Shown piece after piece: positions 1 through 7,849 of a stretch of DNA of 50,107 bases. The position numbers were made by a program, and so were the translations under genes. The first letter of the stretch is position 1, and each line of letters opens with the position of its first letter. Source of the stretch: Thiomargarita sp. (GTDB taxonomy: Bacteria; Pseudomonadota; Gammaproteobacteria; Beggiatoales; Beggiatoaceae); contig DZAL01000004.1 in the NCBI GenBank assembly GCA_022729575.1, forward strand, positions 1 through 50,107, given 5' to 3'. The notes beneath the pieces were generated by a model, which searched no databases, was not told the DNA's origin, and saw only the letters and a program-made list of their open reading frames with translations.

Positions 1-294
1 AGGTTTTAACCTTGAAGGTCTGGTTTTAGACCTTCAAGGTTTCTTTGGCAGGCTTTAACTTAATGGCAGTGAGGCTTTAGCCGCAATGCTGAGTTGGAGT
101 CCAAAGCTTCAGCTTTGGACGAGATGGGTCAAGGTGAGACGGCGTTGCCAAAGCTGAAGCTTTGGACTCCAACGCCGTAACATTCCTTAACTTAATGGCA
201 TTGAGGCTTTAGCCGGTGGGGTCAATTTTTTTTCGTCCGCCGAGTATGGGAACGAGAAAAAATAGGTGTTGCACATAAGGTAGGTGAATGTAAA
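1..294. repeat. Intergenic repeat cluster at left edge
   Basis: A hairpin (CCTTGAAGGTCT / AGACCTTCAAGG) lies at about 11-42. A composite inverted element lies at 93-180, whose arms are built from GTTGGAGTCCAAAGCTTCAG-type sequence and its complement around a less conserved centre. Related copies lie at 7391-7480, 10441-10529 and (opposite orientation) 32212-32303. The flanks carry the recurrent string CTTAACTTAATGGCA. No gene is seen here. Confidence 0.8.
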
Positions 295-933
295 ATGAAA
301 TTTAGTCAATGTTATCAGTCTGCTCCTAGTCAAGTATTGAGAGATTATCTTTATTTATTACCTACTCAAGGTACCGCATTGGACCTGGCTTGTGGTTTGG
401 GGGCTAATGCGTTATTACTGGCGCGACAGGGCTTAGAGACTTGGGCCTGGGATTATTCGGCGGAGGCGATTCAACAGTTGCGTGAGGTGGCGAGTATTCA
501 ACAGTTGGTGATTCATAGTGAGATTCGGGATGTGGTGATTTATCCACCGTTGCCCGCCAGTTTTGATGTGATCACGGTGAGTCGTTTTTTAGACCGAAAT
601 TTGGCACCGGTGTTGATAAATGCGCTTAAACCTGATGGATTGTTGTTTTATCAAACGTTTACTGTGGTGTCACCGGATCATAAAGGGCCTAAAAATCCGG
701 CTTATCGTTTGGCAGAGAATGAGTTGCTGAATTTATTTAGACAGTTGCGTATTGTGATTTATCGTGAGGAAGGGATTCTGGGTGAGATTGGTCAGGGTTT
801 TCGAAATGAGGCGATGTTGGTGGGGCAGAAATTATGCGGGATTTTCCCTCACCCCCGACCCCTCTCCCAGAGGGAGAGGGGCGACAGAAAATACGAGAAA
901 ATTTCTGCTTCAGTACTTAGTATTCGGAGTTAG
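295..933 (+). CDS. Class I SAM-dependent methyltransferase (TehB-like) with repeat-derived C-terminus
   Basis: Seen: 212 residues. Motif I is LDLACGLGANALLLA near residues 29-43, followed by an acidic residue in WDYS at the end of strand 2 and by FDVITVSRFL (motif IV region) near residue 90. This is the Rossmann-like SAM-binding fold of small TehB-type methyltransferases; the substrate cannot be told. The core ends near residue 177 (AMLVGQK). The last ~35 residues (HPRPLSQRERG and beyond) are translated from a copy of the AGTACT-ended repeat element at about 825-917, so the original stop appears to have been lost. The gene stands alone; the next gene is convergent. The family call is firm, the function unknown. 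Confidence 0.82.
   Translation: MKFSQCYQSAPSQVLRDYLYLLPTQGTALDLACGLGANALLLARQGLETWAWDYSAEAIQQLREVASIQQLVIHSEIRDVVIYPPLPASFDVITVSRFLDRNLAPVLINALKPDGLLFYQTFTVVSPDHKGPKNPAYRLAENELLNLFRQLRIVIYREEGILGEIGQGFRNEAMLVGQKLCGIFPHPRPLSQRERGDRKYEKISASVLSIRS
825..919. repeat. Partial copy of AGTACT-ended MITE-like element
   Basis: The left arm begins within GCAGAAATT, the GC-rich hairpin (CCCCTCTCCC / GGGAGAGGGG) is intact, and the right end GCTTCAGTACT is followed by TA. The outer ~8 bp of the left end are missing. The element is read through by the upstream methyltransferase gene and supplies its C-terminus and stop. Confidence 0.8.
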
Positions 934-940
934 GGGAGTA

Positions 941-1000
941 GCCGTTGGAATAAATTCCGTATTCCAACGGCGGCGGAATAAATTCCGTACTCCAACGGCA
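941..1000. repeat. CCGTTGGAATAAATTCCG palindromic repeat
   Basis: Two nested palindromic units reading GGAATAAATTCC flanked by CCGTTGG/CCAACGG. A related block lies at 34921-35000. It fills the gap between the two convergent genes and may serve as a hairpin on either transcript. Confidence 0.7.
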
Positions 1001-1005
1001 TAACC

Positions 1006-1677
1006 TTACTCAGCTTTGGTTTTTTCGGCTGGTTTGGCGTTATCGTCTTTTTTGCGGTCATCGATGGCGGGTGGGATGGCTCCGGGCGTGTTGTGACGAA
1101 GTAAGTTGCGACGTTCAATATTAAATAAGTGAACGTATTTATCGCCGTCTTTTCGCCACCATTGATTGAGCGTGGAGCGTACCGTTTGACCGGCGGGAAT
1201 AAAAGCGGCCACTTCTTTCGGGGGGGAGTGTGTGGTTAAGACGAGCACTTTAAATTCATTGTTGGAGTCGGCTTCCGGCTTGGTTTGGGTGATTTTCCAA
1301 GTGTGAATTTTAAAATCAGTGTCTAAGGCTTTGATATAACCAATCTCGTCTAAAGTAGTACCGCCGTCCCAATTTTCGTAATTGCGCATGGTTTTGAAAT
1401 CTTTTTTCTGCCAGGCTTCAATGTAACCTTTAACCGCGGTTTCTAACTCTGGATTTTTGACCGAGCCTGGGGCTAACTGTTTGGTCGCCGAAGATTCTTC
1501 TTGGGCCGTTGATTTGGTAGCAGTATCGGTGGCGGATTTAGCGGTCTCGGTAGTAGCAGGAGTGGAAGATTGAGGACCGGAAATTGGTGGGGTAGTTGCT
1601 TCGGCCAGCGTGGGATTGAATAATAGGTGGGTAACTAGACCGAGGGTGCTGAGGGTAATGATAAGTTTGGTTGTCAT
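1006..1677 (-). CDS. Periplasmic hypothetical protein, possible NTF2-like fold
   Basis: Seen: 223 residues. The N-terminus is a signal peptide (hydrophobic ITLSTLGLVTHLLF, cleavage near LAEA at about 26). A Thr/Ser/Ala-rich linker of about 45 residues follows, then a compact domain from about residue 75 (ETAVKGYIEAWQKKDFKTMRNYE...), and a charged Lys-rich tail. The pattern of a helix 'YIEAWQKKDF' and later beta-rich segments with WWRKDGDKY resembles NTF2-like/SnoaL-like domains; this is inference. It is followed, further upstream on the same strand, by the terminator of the 622-residue gene, so it is probably transcribed separately. Function not known. Confidence 0.7.
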   Translation of the reverse strand: MTTKLIITLSTLGLVTHLLFNPTLAEATTPPISGPQSSTPATTETAKSATDTATKSTAQEESSATKQLAPGSVKNPELETAVKGYIEAWQKKDFKTMRNYENWDGGTTLDEIGYIKALDTDFKIHTWKITQTKPEADSNNEFKVLVLTTHSPPKEVAAFIPAGQTVRSTLNQWWRKDGDKYVHLFNIERRNLLRHNTPGAIPPAIDDRKKDDNAKPAEKTKAE

Positions 1678-1740
1678 AAGTAAAATTTGGGGTTTGTGTA
1701 ATTTTATCTGATTGCAAGATTATTGAGAGTAAAACGAGAT

Positions 1741-1777
1741 AAAAAAAACGGGACTATTCTGTTGCAATAGTCCCGTT
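1741..1777 (-). terminator. Rho-independent terminator of the 622-residue gene
   Basis: Perfect 12-bp stem (AACGGGACTATT at 1747-1758 / AATAGTCCCGTT at 1766-1777) with a 7-nt loop. It is followed on the minus strand by a run of eight Ts, 37 nt past the stop codon of the gene at 1814-3682. Confidence 0.9.
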
Positions 1778-1813
1778 GCAGTTTCAGACTTTATTCACGT
1801 TAACTTTGACAGT

Positions 1814-3682
1814 TTAACGTTGTAATGATCTCCAGTGACTAAGAGACCAGTCGCTACCTAATTCAAACGTGTACATAAGCGCAGGCCAACTTTGTCTCAG
1901 GTCATTTCGATAGGCGTTGTCAGCATCTTCTGGTGGATTGAATACCACACGACCGGCTTTGAAATCTGTATTGACGTCAAGACCCGTGCCAGAAATACTG
2001 GGGAAGGAAGATTTCACATTGACAATGCTTAAGAAAGTCAACTCATGTGCTAAGAAAGTAAAACATGGCACTTGGTTAGTGTTGCAAGCTGGATTAGTAC
2101 TACCAGTCGTTGCACTGCCACTGGCCGCACTGCCACTGGCCGCACAACTTCCTCCGCCCCCTGGTTGATAAGGTGAAACAAAACCGCCTTCTGGGGGTGG
2201 CACGGTGCATGCCTCTCTTTCAAAATTATCCCATACTTCTAAACGATAAGGCTTAGGTTTAGACAGTAACCACGTCACCGCCCGTTCTAAATATTGATTA
2301 AAGTCAGCGGCTTTATAACGATCATACAACTCGCTCCAAAACACTTTGGTGGGGAAGAAGGCAAAATACTGGCTTTGCAAACCGACATCAGAATATTTGA
2401 GCATGTCACCATCAAAGTAGTAGGAAGTAAAAATTTGCCCACCATCACGAATGGCTTCTTCTATTTCAGCGATACTATTGGGGCTACCATAACCATAAGA
2501 CGGATTACCTACACCAACTGTTAACCAATTGGCATCAAAGTCATCTTCTTGTGGGTCGTCATTATAGGTGGGACGGATTCCCATTAATTCATAGTCATCA
2601 CCATCAGCTAAAGTGGGTCCCCAAGTATTTTGGAAACTCATCCGGGCTTCATCTTCTCGATCTTCTGAGATGCCTGGCACCGCACCATAATTTTCATAGC
2701 GCAATACATAGTCGCCATAAGGTTTAAAGGGAACCGCGAGACCCGTACCGGAAACATTTTCATCATGCACAATCACTGCACGATTGTCAGCGATAACTTG
2801 CGGGTCAGTATCTATAGATGTATACATGCCCATTTTTGGATCATGAAACATCCGGTAGTTTTCAATGCGGTGAGCCTGAAGACCAGGTTTGCCGGCAGTA
2901 CGGAAATTAACAAAGGCTTCAGCGTTATAAGCCAGACCATGACTTGCCCCTGGAATGCTGATAAAAGCAGTACCACTGAGAGCATTAGGTACATCACTTA
3001 AACCCATATCCTTAGCAAATTGGTTAGCTGCATTACTCCATGACCAGGCGGTAACCCCTCGTTGATTGGCTTGTTTAGTTTGATAGTCCTGATATTGACC
3101 TGGTTTATCACTCAATAGAGCGGCCATAATGTCACCCGTCATACCGTCCAATACAGCTTCCCCAATAAACTCGATATAACCCACTTTGAGGTGATGATCA
3201 ACAACTGCATTATTAATCACGTTATTACGTGTAGAGGGGACTAACACGGTACCAAAATCCATACAATTACTTTGGTCTTCACCAGGCGCGGCAGTATCAG
3301 GCACCGTATATTTGCAACTTGACACTTTAGCGGTGTATTTGAAATTACTTGGATCCATGGTTTGATCTATTTCCCAGTGACCATCGCCGTCCACGTCAGC
3401 TATACGAAATACAAATACATCGCCGGGGGAAAGAATAACATCAAAGTCTAGTAATTCACCACTCCATGCAGCCCCACGAAAGCGGATATGCCCTTGAATC
3501 CATTGATTCTCGTTGTTGCTGATAGTAAAGTAGTTTTCGACGTAAGCATTATAAACTGGAAAGAGTAATGTGTCGCCCTTACCGTTGTGTTTAAGTATTA
3601 TCTCCGCTTGAGCAGTTTGCGAGGCGAGTCCCACACTTAATGCGAGAGCCACGGCAGCGGAGAGTCTTTTCATTTTTTTCAT
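1814..3682 (-). CDS. Secreted protein of unknown function, paralogue of the gene at 15112-17097
   Basis: Seen: 622 residues with a classical signal peptide cleaved near QAE (residue 26), an RBS AGAGGAA upstream of the ATG, its own terminator and a strong promoter. An early conserved block (residues 28-110) is shared almost line for line with the 661-residue paralogue and includes an EF-hand/dockerin-like loop DVDGDGHWEID (96-106). Other shared blocks are SGTAFISIPG, HGLAYNAEA, NTWGPTLADGDDY and a C-terminal LMYTFE...W segment. Cysteines are few. A Gly/Ser/Ala low-complexity stretch (about residues 500-525) is unique to this copy. I recognise no named family. Calcium binding is inferred from the loop only. 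Probably exported or surface/sheath associated, and probably highly expressed. Confidence 0.88.
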   Translation of the reverse strand: MKKMKRLSAAVALALSVGLASQTAQAEIILKHNGKGDTLLFPVYNAYVENYFTISNNENQWIQGHIRFRGAAWSGELLDFDVILSPGDVFVFRIADVDGDGHWEIDQTMDPSNFKYTAKVSSCKYTVPDTAAPGEDQSNCMDFGTVLVPSTRNNVINNAVVDHHLKVGYIEFIGEAVLDGMTGDIMAALLSDKPGQYQDYQTKQANQRGVTAWSWSNAANQFAKDMGLSDVPNALSGTAFISIPGASHGLAYNAEAFVNFRTAGKPGLQAHRIENYRMFHDPKMGMYTSIDTDPQVIADNRAVIVHDENVSGTGLAVPFKPYGDYVLRYENYGAVPGISEDREDEARMSFQNTWGPTLADGDDYELMGIRPTYNDDPQEDDFDANWLTVGVGNPSYGYGSPNSIAEIEEAIRDGGQIFTSYYFDGDMLKYSDVGLQSQYFAFFPTKVFWSELYDRYKAADFNQYLERAVTWLLSKPKPYRLEVWDNFEREACTVPPPEGGFVSPYQPGGGGSCAASGSAASGSATTGSTNPACNTNQVPCFTFLAHELTFLSIVNVKSSFPSISGTGLDVNTDFKAGRVVFNPPEDADNAYRNDLRQSWPALMYTFELGSDWSLSHWRSLQR

Positions 3683-4469
3683 AGATGAAATTCCTCTAAA
3701 TGTTATGAAAACATCATTTCAGTGATAGTGACTGAATCCATCGGGATGGTTAAAGCTGACAGTTAATCAATTTTGATTGCTTATTTGCAGTGCAACAGCA
3801 AATACCCTTTCGTGATGTTGGTCAACTTAGTAATGGCTAGTGTGAATATTATCTAAAGTATTTAAGATTGTCAACATACAACAGTATGAGTTTTTTGTAC
3901 CACAAAAGTTATTTTGGTGGTTAGCACGTTGTAATAGTGCAACAATTTAACCTGTTAGCGTTGCATGAGACTTATCTATAAATGTTTACCTCAGCAAATA
4001 TAATACCACTATGACGATAAAATTTTTCGTATCATTATAATGTGACCAAAAAAATTTGTCACGAATGACTATAAAAATTTTAGTGTCTTTTGGTGTTCAC
4101 CCCTTAGTATACTGGTTTTTTAAAGTTTTGGCAAATTTTATAATTATGGCATTCGGTAGGGTTTATTTATTACCTTATACTAAAGATGGTTACTATTAAT
4201 TTTTTAAGGTAATGTGGTACTACTGTTAATGTCATTAAGTTAAGGAATCACCCATTTCACCGTCGGAGTCCCCAAACACGTTTTGGGCGAGGTTGTCCAA
4301 AACTTGTTTTGGACTCCTTAATTTAATGGCCAAGCTAATGGAGTAAATTTCAATGGGTTATCAAAGGTCAAAGTTTCCTAAGCCTTAAAGGCTTAGGAAA
4401 CTTAGGGATGCGAAAACCTTTTGAGGCACCTGGGCGCGTTTCCCATGTATTTTTCTTTACTTTTGGTTT
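3683..4469. other. Gene-free region, 787 bp
   Basis: It contains the leader and promoter of the 622-residue gene, then AT-rich sequence with no credible gene to about 4230. A GGAGTCC..GGACTCC inverted repeat follows (about 4264-4318), then a TTTCCTAAGCC hairpin (4373-4401) that lies in a ~53-bp block also present at 7516-7568. A short string GCAAATATAATACCA near 3995 recurs near 17400 in the equivalent region upstream of the paralogue. Confidence 0.7.
3846..3874 (-). promoter_or_regulatory. Sigma-70 promoter of the 622-residue gene
   Basis: On the minus strand: TTGACA (3874-3869), a 17-bp spacer, TAATAT (3851-3846). Predicted start is near 3839, giving a 5' leader of about 155 nt. The same arrangement precedes the paralogue at 15112-17097. 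Directly upstream of the -35 is a conserved block containing CATAC-TGTT-GTATG, a possible operator. Confidence 0.75.
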
Positions 4470-5435
4470 TTATCCTAATCTTTTTTGCGAAATTTGAAAA
4501 TATTTTTCATCCACCTCAAAACCTACAAACTTACGTTGCAATTCTATGCAGGCCACTCCCGTACTGCCGCTTCCCATAAATGGATCCAACACCGTTTGTT
4601 CTGGAAAACTCACCAATTTCACTAAGTGGTGCATCAATGACACGGGCTTAAGAGTGGGATGGTCATTAAACTCTTCTGCATGTTGTCTCACTTTGGCCAC
4701 CACAAAAAATTTATCGTAACTATCTGCAAATTCGTCGGTTCTTAACACGTTAGCGGTCACTCGACCTTTTGGGTGAGGATGATGACCTACTTTGGTTTCG
4801 CCCTTGGCATACGGGATGCGAGTGTCTTCTAAATTCAATGCACCAGTGCCATATTTTTTGATATTTTGGGCCACCGTGAGACCTTTTTCAATCGGTTTTT
4901 GAACTAAAATAACGGGTTCATACGCCGGTTTGATGCCCAGACCTGCCCCTTTGTATTTGATTCCCAATTCCGAAGCTGGTTCATAGCGGTATTTTTCTTG
5001 GCCCGCAGAGTAATTCTCGGCACCTCCTTTTTTGTAGCCTTGGACGTAACGATACTTTCCTACTTTTTTGCTTTCTACCCCCAATTCTTTGTCAATTTCT
5101 AATCCCAGGTCTCGACTTTTGGGCATTCCATTTAAGTAAGCCCAGAATAGCACGTCTTTTATCAGAAAACCACTTTCTTCGACATCGACCATCAGTCGGT
5201 GCATCAACCGGATGGAGGAAAAGATAAGTCCGAAAGACCCCGGTTTTAACACTCGCAAACAGTCTTGCCAAATTTGTCGATTCGGTAAATCTTTATCCCA
5301 ATAGTTGTTTTGGAATGAGATTCCGTAGGGTGGGTCAGTAATCACTGCGTCAAGCGAATTATCATTTACGCCTGCTAAACCGTAACAAGTTGAATTAAAT
5401 ATCTCGTAGGGTTTTGATGGTTTGGAGGTTGACAT
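4470..5435 (-). CDS. Site-specific DNA methyltransferase, beta class (N6-adenine or N4-cytosine)
   Basis: Seen: 321 residues. Catalytic motif IV DPPYGISF is at 34-41 and the SAM-binding motif DPFMGSGSTG is near the C-terminus (284-293), i.e. the IV-before-I order of beta-class amino-methyltransferases (Pfam N6_N4_Mtase type). Between them is a Lys/Tyr/Gly-rich target-recognition region. DPPY fits either m6A or m4C. The start overlaps the 3' end of the nuclease gene by 41 nt, so the two are translationally linked. Likely protective partner of the nuclease. The recognition site is not predictable from sequence alone. Confidence 0.9.
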   Translation of the reverse strand: MSTSKPSKPYEIFNSTCYGLAGVNDNSLDAVITDPPYGISFQNNYWDKDLPNRQIWQDCLRVLKPGSFGLIFSSIRLMHRLMVDVEESGFLIKDVLFWAYLNGMPKSRDLGLEIDKELGVESKKVGKYRYVQGYKKGGAENYSAGQEKYRYEPASELGIKYKGAGLGIKPAYEPVILVQKPIEKGLTVAQNIKKYGTGALNLEDTRIPYAKGETKVGHHPHPKGRVTANVLRTDEFADSYDKFFVVAKVRQHAEEFNDHPTLKPVSLMHHLVKLVSFPEQTVLDPFMGSGSTGVACIELQRKFVGFEVDEKYFQISQKRLG

Positions 5436-6012
5436 AATCGATTATCCTTTTATTATAATTTACTAACAATTTGAAAACATATTCTTTTGTTTTGTCGGGT
5501 GGACAAATCACCGCAAAGTTAAAATCTTTTATCAATTTTTCTATACCGATGGTTTGAGTTGAACGGCTACCTTCTTTTCGATTGACCACCAAATGATAAA
5601 GATGTTGTCCTAATCCTTCGTGTTGACCATAGACGATAAATTGCAAGTCGCTAGCACCTTTCCAGATAGCCACAGTGGTGAAGAGTTTCTCGTTAGAAAA
5701 TGCCAATGCCTTTTCTTCATTCGTGTCATTCCAAGTGCCACCGAGTCTGCGACTGGATAAAGAGCATTGCTTAATTTCCAAAAAAACGTCACTGTTACTC
5801 TTTTTAGCATCAAAGCCGTGTTTTTCAAAATTGAGTAAATCAAATCCCAAGTAATTTGCCACAATGGCATCACGAATAGAGTTGATCGTGGTGTCAGTAT
5901 CGTGAATTTCAAATCGGTCTTGAAATTTGGTCAACTCTTCTAATGAGGCAATTCCAAGAGTTCTGAACTCTGGTGGTATGGGGCGGTAGTTTCCTTGGTC
6001 AAAAATGTTCAT
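5395..6012 (-). CDS. Probable type II restriction endonuclease, PD-(D/E)xK-like
   Basis: Seen: about 205 residues. Start chosen at ATG 6012 (MNIFDQGNYRP); a TTG at 6018 is an alternative with better spacing to the AAGGA upstream. A candidate nuclease core lies in GFDAKKSNSDVFLEIKQ, where an Asp precedes E-x-K (E81, K83 counted from the TTG start), as in PD-(D/E)xK enzymes. No named family was recognised. The assignment rests on that motif plus its position between an ATPase and a DNA methyltransferase, with a 41-nt overlap into the latter. Confidence that it is a gene is high; that it is the cognate REase is moderate. Confidence 0.72.
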   Translation of the reverse strand: MNIFDQGNYRPIPPEFRTLGIASLEELTKFQDRFEIHDTDTTINSIRDAIVANYLGFDLLNFEKHGFDAKKSNSDVFLEIKQCSLSSRRLGGTWNDTNEEKALAFSNEKLFTTVAIWKGASDLQFIVYGQHEGLGQHLYHLVVNRKEGSRSTQTIGIEKLIKDFNFAVICPPDKTKEYVFKLLVNYNKRIIDYVNLQTIKTLRDI

Positions 6013-6014
6013 GG

Positions 6015-6059
6015 TCAAAAATGTCCTTCTAAAGATAGTTCGTTAATAAATATTTCCAT
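6015..6059 (-). pseudogene. 14-codon ORF between ATPase and nuclease, possible gene remnant
   Basis: ATG at 6059, four nucleotides after the ATPase stop, encodes MEIFINELSLEGHF then TGA, and ends at the start of the nuclease gene. The peptide looks like the N-terminus of a larger protein rather than random sequence. It may be the stub of a gene replaced by the nuclease-methylase pair, or a leader peptide coupling translation. This is inference from a short string. Confidence 0.3.
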
Positions 6060-6062
6060 AAT

Positions 6063-7292
6063 TTACATTCCAAACAACTGTTCAAAATCTTTCAAAGTCT
6101 GGTCAAAGAAACCTTCTGGCCACTCCTCAATGCCACCTGTGGGCAACACCGGAATGGGTGTCACTATAGGTTGTTCACGGTTCTGGTGAAAGTACAGTAC
6201 ACTGAGTTGTTCAGGTTTAACCAGTTGGTCTCGCACCGTCACGCGCACCGCATTCAATACGTGGTCACTATGGGTTTCAATAAACACTTGTACCCCTCCC
6301 TGACACACTGTCGCCAAAAATTGAATGAGTCGTGATTGCGCCTGAGGGTGCAAATGCGTTTCTGGGTTTTCGATAATGAGAATCTCTCCTGTTTTAGCCA
6401 GTAGTCCGGCGACAATGATGGGCAATGCCTGGCTATAACCAAAACCGAGGTTAGCAGGTTTATTCAAACGGTCAATGGAGTTTTGACTGGTCTTAAATAA
6501 AATGTCAAGCAACTGCCTTTCTTGGTAACGTACTATTATAACTTCGGTAGAGACACCTTCAAAAATTTGGTTAAGCCAGGCATTGGTTTGAGACGCGAAA
6601 GCATGAGAGTGGGCATCTAAACACAAGTGTTCTGGAACCAGATGATGGCCATGGTTATAGAGGATATTAGCGGTAAATTCGCCTTTGACTCCTACTTGTG
6701 AAAATTTCGCCAACGCTGCCGGGTACATCTGCTGTGGTCCAAGCTGACGGTCTGTGGAAAGATAATGGATTTTATCAAAATTGGAGTCTCTGGACCACAG
6801 AGAATCTTTCTCTTCAATAGAAGTTATCAGTTTGGGGGCTAAGTTGAAAAAAGTTATCAATCCTTTTACTTCGTTCGCGTTGGCATCATACGCCCGAAAG
6901 CCACTGGTCGTTTTTGTAAACCGTAATGAGGAAGTCGTCACTTCCTCGATGAGTAATGTAGTGTCATCTTTGTTATCTGCTTGTCGATTTCTGTTCAATT
7001 GATAGTGTAGTAAATGATTTGGAGAACCATATTCAAAGATAATCGGTGCTTCTTCCGACGTATTTTGGTTTCTCACCTCTTCAAAGGTGCCCAAATTCAG
7101 ACAACTGCCATTTAAAAAGATGCTGGTGGTCGTTTCACTCACTTCGGTGGTTTGCCGCATTAATAGCAATGATTGTAGCAAAGTGGATTTGCCTCGTCCG
7201 TTCATGCCGGTCAATAAATTTAATTGACTTAGGGGGAAAGTCGTCTCGGTTTCAAAACATTTGAAATTGGTGAGTTTGATTTGAGTTAACAT
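6063..7292 (-). CDS. AAA family ATPase with DUF3696 C-terminus (OLD/RecF-like)
   Basis: Seen: 409 residues. Walker A GMNGRGKS is at 29-36, a signature-like stretch GFGYSQALPIIVAGL at about 283-297, Walker B with ILIIENPETHLHP at 304-316, and a switch region IETHSDHVLNAVR at 338-350. The C-terminus GGIEEWPEGFFDQ is typical of DUF3696. Known: these SMC/RecF-like ATPases often occur in defence loci, with nucleases or alone. Here it is first in a minus-strand cluster, 50 nt ahead of the nuclease and methylase genes, so it may regulate or power DNA restriction. The pairing with a type II-like R-M module is unusual, and functional linkage is inferred from spacing and strand. Confidence 0.88.
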   Translation of the reverse strand: MLTQIKLTNFKCFETETTFPLSQLNLLTGMNGRGKSTLLQSLLLMRQTTEVSETTTSIFLNGSCLNLGTFEEVRNQNTSEEAPIIFEYGSPNHLLHYQLNRNRQADNKDDTTLLIEEVTTSSLRFTKTTSGFRAYDANANEVKGLITFFNLAPKLITSIEEKDSLWSRDSNFDKIHYLSTDRQLGPQQMYPAALAKFSQVGVKGEFTANILYNHGHHLVPEHLCLDAHSHAFASQTNAWLNQIFEGVSTEVIIVRYQERQLLDILFKTSQNSIDRLNKPANLGFGYSQALPIIVAGLLAKTGEILIIENPETHLHPQAQSRLIQFLATVCQGGVQVFIETHSDHVLNAVRVTVRDQLVKPEQLSVLYFHQNREQPIVTPIPVLPTGGIEEWPEGFFDQTLKDFEQLFGM

Positions 7293-7390
7293 AAATTATT
7301 TTACCTAACGTGGTGTCAGTGAGGGCAATGAAATTGAAAGCACCTTAACTTAATGGCCAAGCTAAGGCTTCAATGCCATTAAGTTAATCC

Positions 7391-7480
7391 GCGTTGGAGT
7401 CCAAACCTTCAGCTTTGGACGAGATTGGTCAGGGTAAGACGGCGTTGCCAAATCTGAAGATTTGGACTCCAACGCCGTAA
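7391..7480. repeat. Composite GTTGGAGTCCAAA inverted element
   Basis: A left hairpin (CCAAACCTTCAGCTTTGG-like), a conserved centre GACGAGATTGGTCAGGGTAAG, then a second hairpin (CCAAATCTGAAGATTTGG) ending GGACTCCAACGCCGTAA. The ends pair GCGTTGGAGTCC with GGACTCCAACGC. Confidence 0.8.
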
Positions 7481-7683
7481 TTTTAGCTTAACTTAATGGC
7501 AGTGAAGCTAAGGCTTATCAAAGGTCAAAGTTTCCTAAGCCTTTAAGGCTTAGGAAACTTAGGGATGCCCAAGGTTTTCTAAACTCTCGACGGCGACGAC
7601 TTAAGGCACCCAGAACCGGTGAAATTTAGTTTGGTAGGGTGCGTCCCACGCACCATTTCGAGAGAACGCATGATGCCTAAGTA

Positions 7684-7810
7684 ACTCACCTTACGCACCA
7701 CCACCCCTAGCCCCTCCTTGCTAAGGCGGGGAATATCCCCTACGATTCAGGTGGTGCCCACTCCCCTCCTTACCAAGGAGGGGTTGGGGGTGGTCATGCG
7801 TAAGGTGAGT
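7684..7810. mobile_element. 127-bp MITE-like element, copy 1, with TAAGTA direct repeats
   Basis: Terminal inverted repeats ACTCACCTTACGCA / TGCGTAAGGTGAGT, with the internal palindromes CCCCTCC..GGAGGGG. Flanked by TAAGTA at 7678-7683 and again at 7811-7816. It has exactly the same length as the copy at 12998-13124. No coding capacity, so it is non-autonomous. Further partial or rearranged relatives lie at about 10549-10613, 32090-32150, 32553-32691 and 38410-38727. Confidence 0.82.
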
Positions 7811-7849
7811 TAAGTAATGTGTGGAACGCAACCTTAACTGTGAGGGATT

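Larger units (their letters stand above)
7293..7849. other. Gene-free region made of repeats
   Basis: In order: an AT-rich leader; the composite GTTGGAGTCC element (7391-7480); the TTTCCTAAGCC hairpin (7530-7558); a GGGTGCGTCCCACGCACC palindrome (about 7637-7654); a full 127-bp MITE-like element (7684-7810) with TAAGTA on both sides. No gene is supported. Confidence 0.8.

Noticed and set aside
1814-3682. Dockerin/cellulosome protein
   Set aside because: Only one D-x-D-x-D-G loop is seen, internal and near the N-terminus, without the duplicated dockerin repeat or any cohesin gene.
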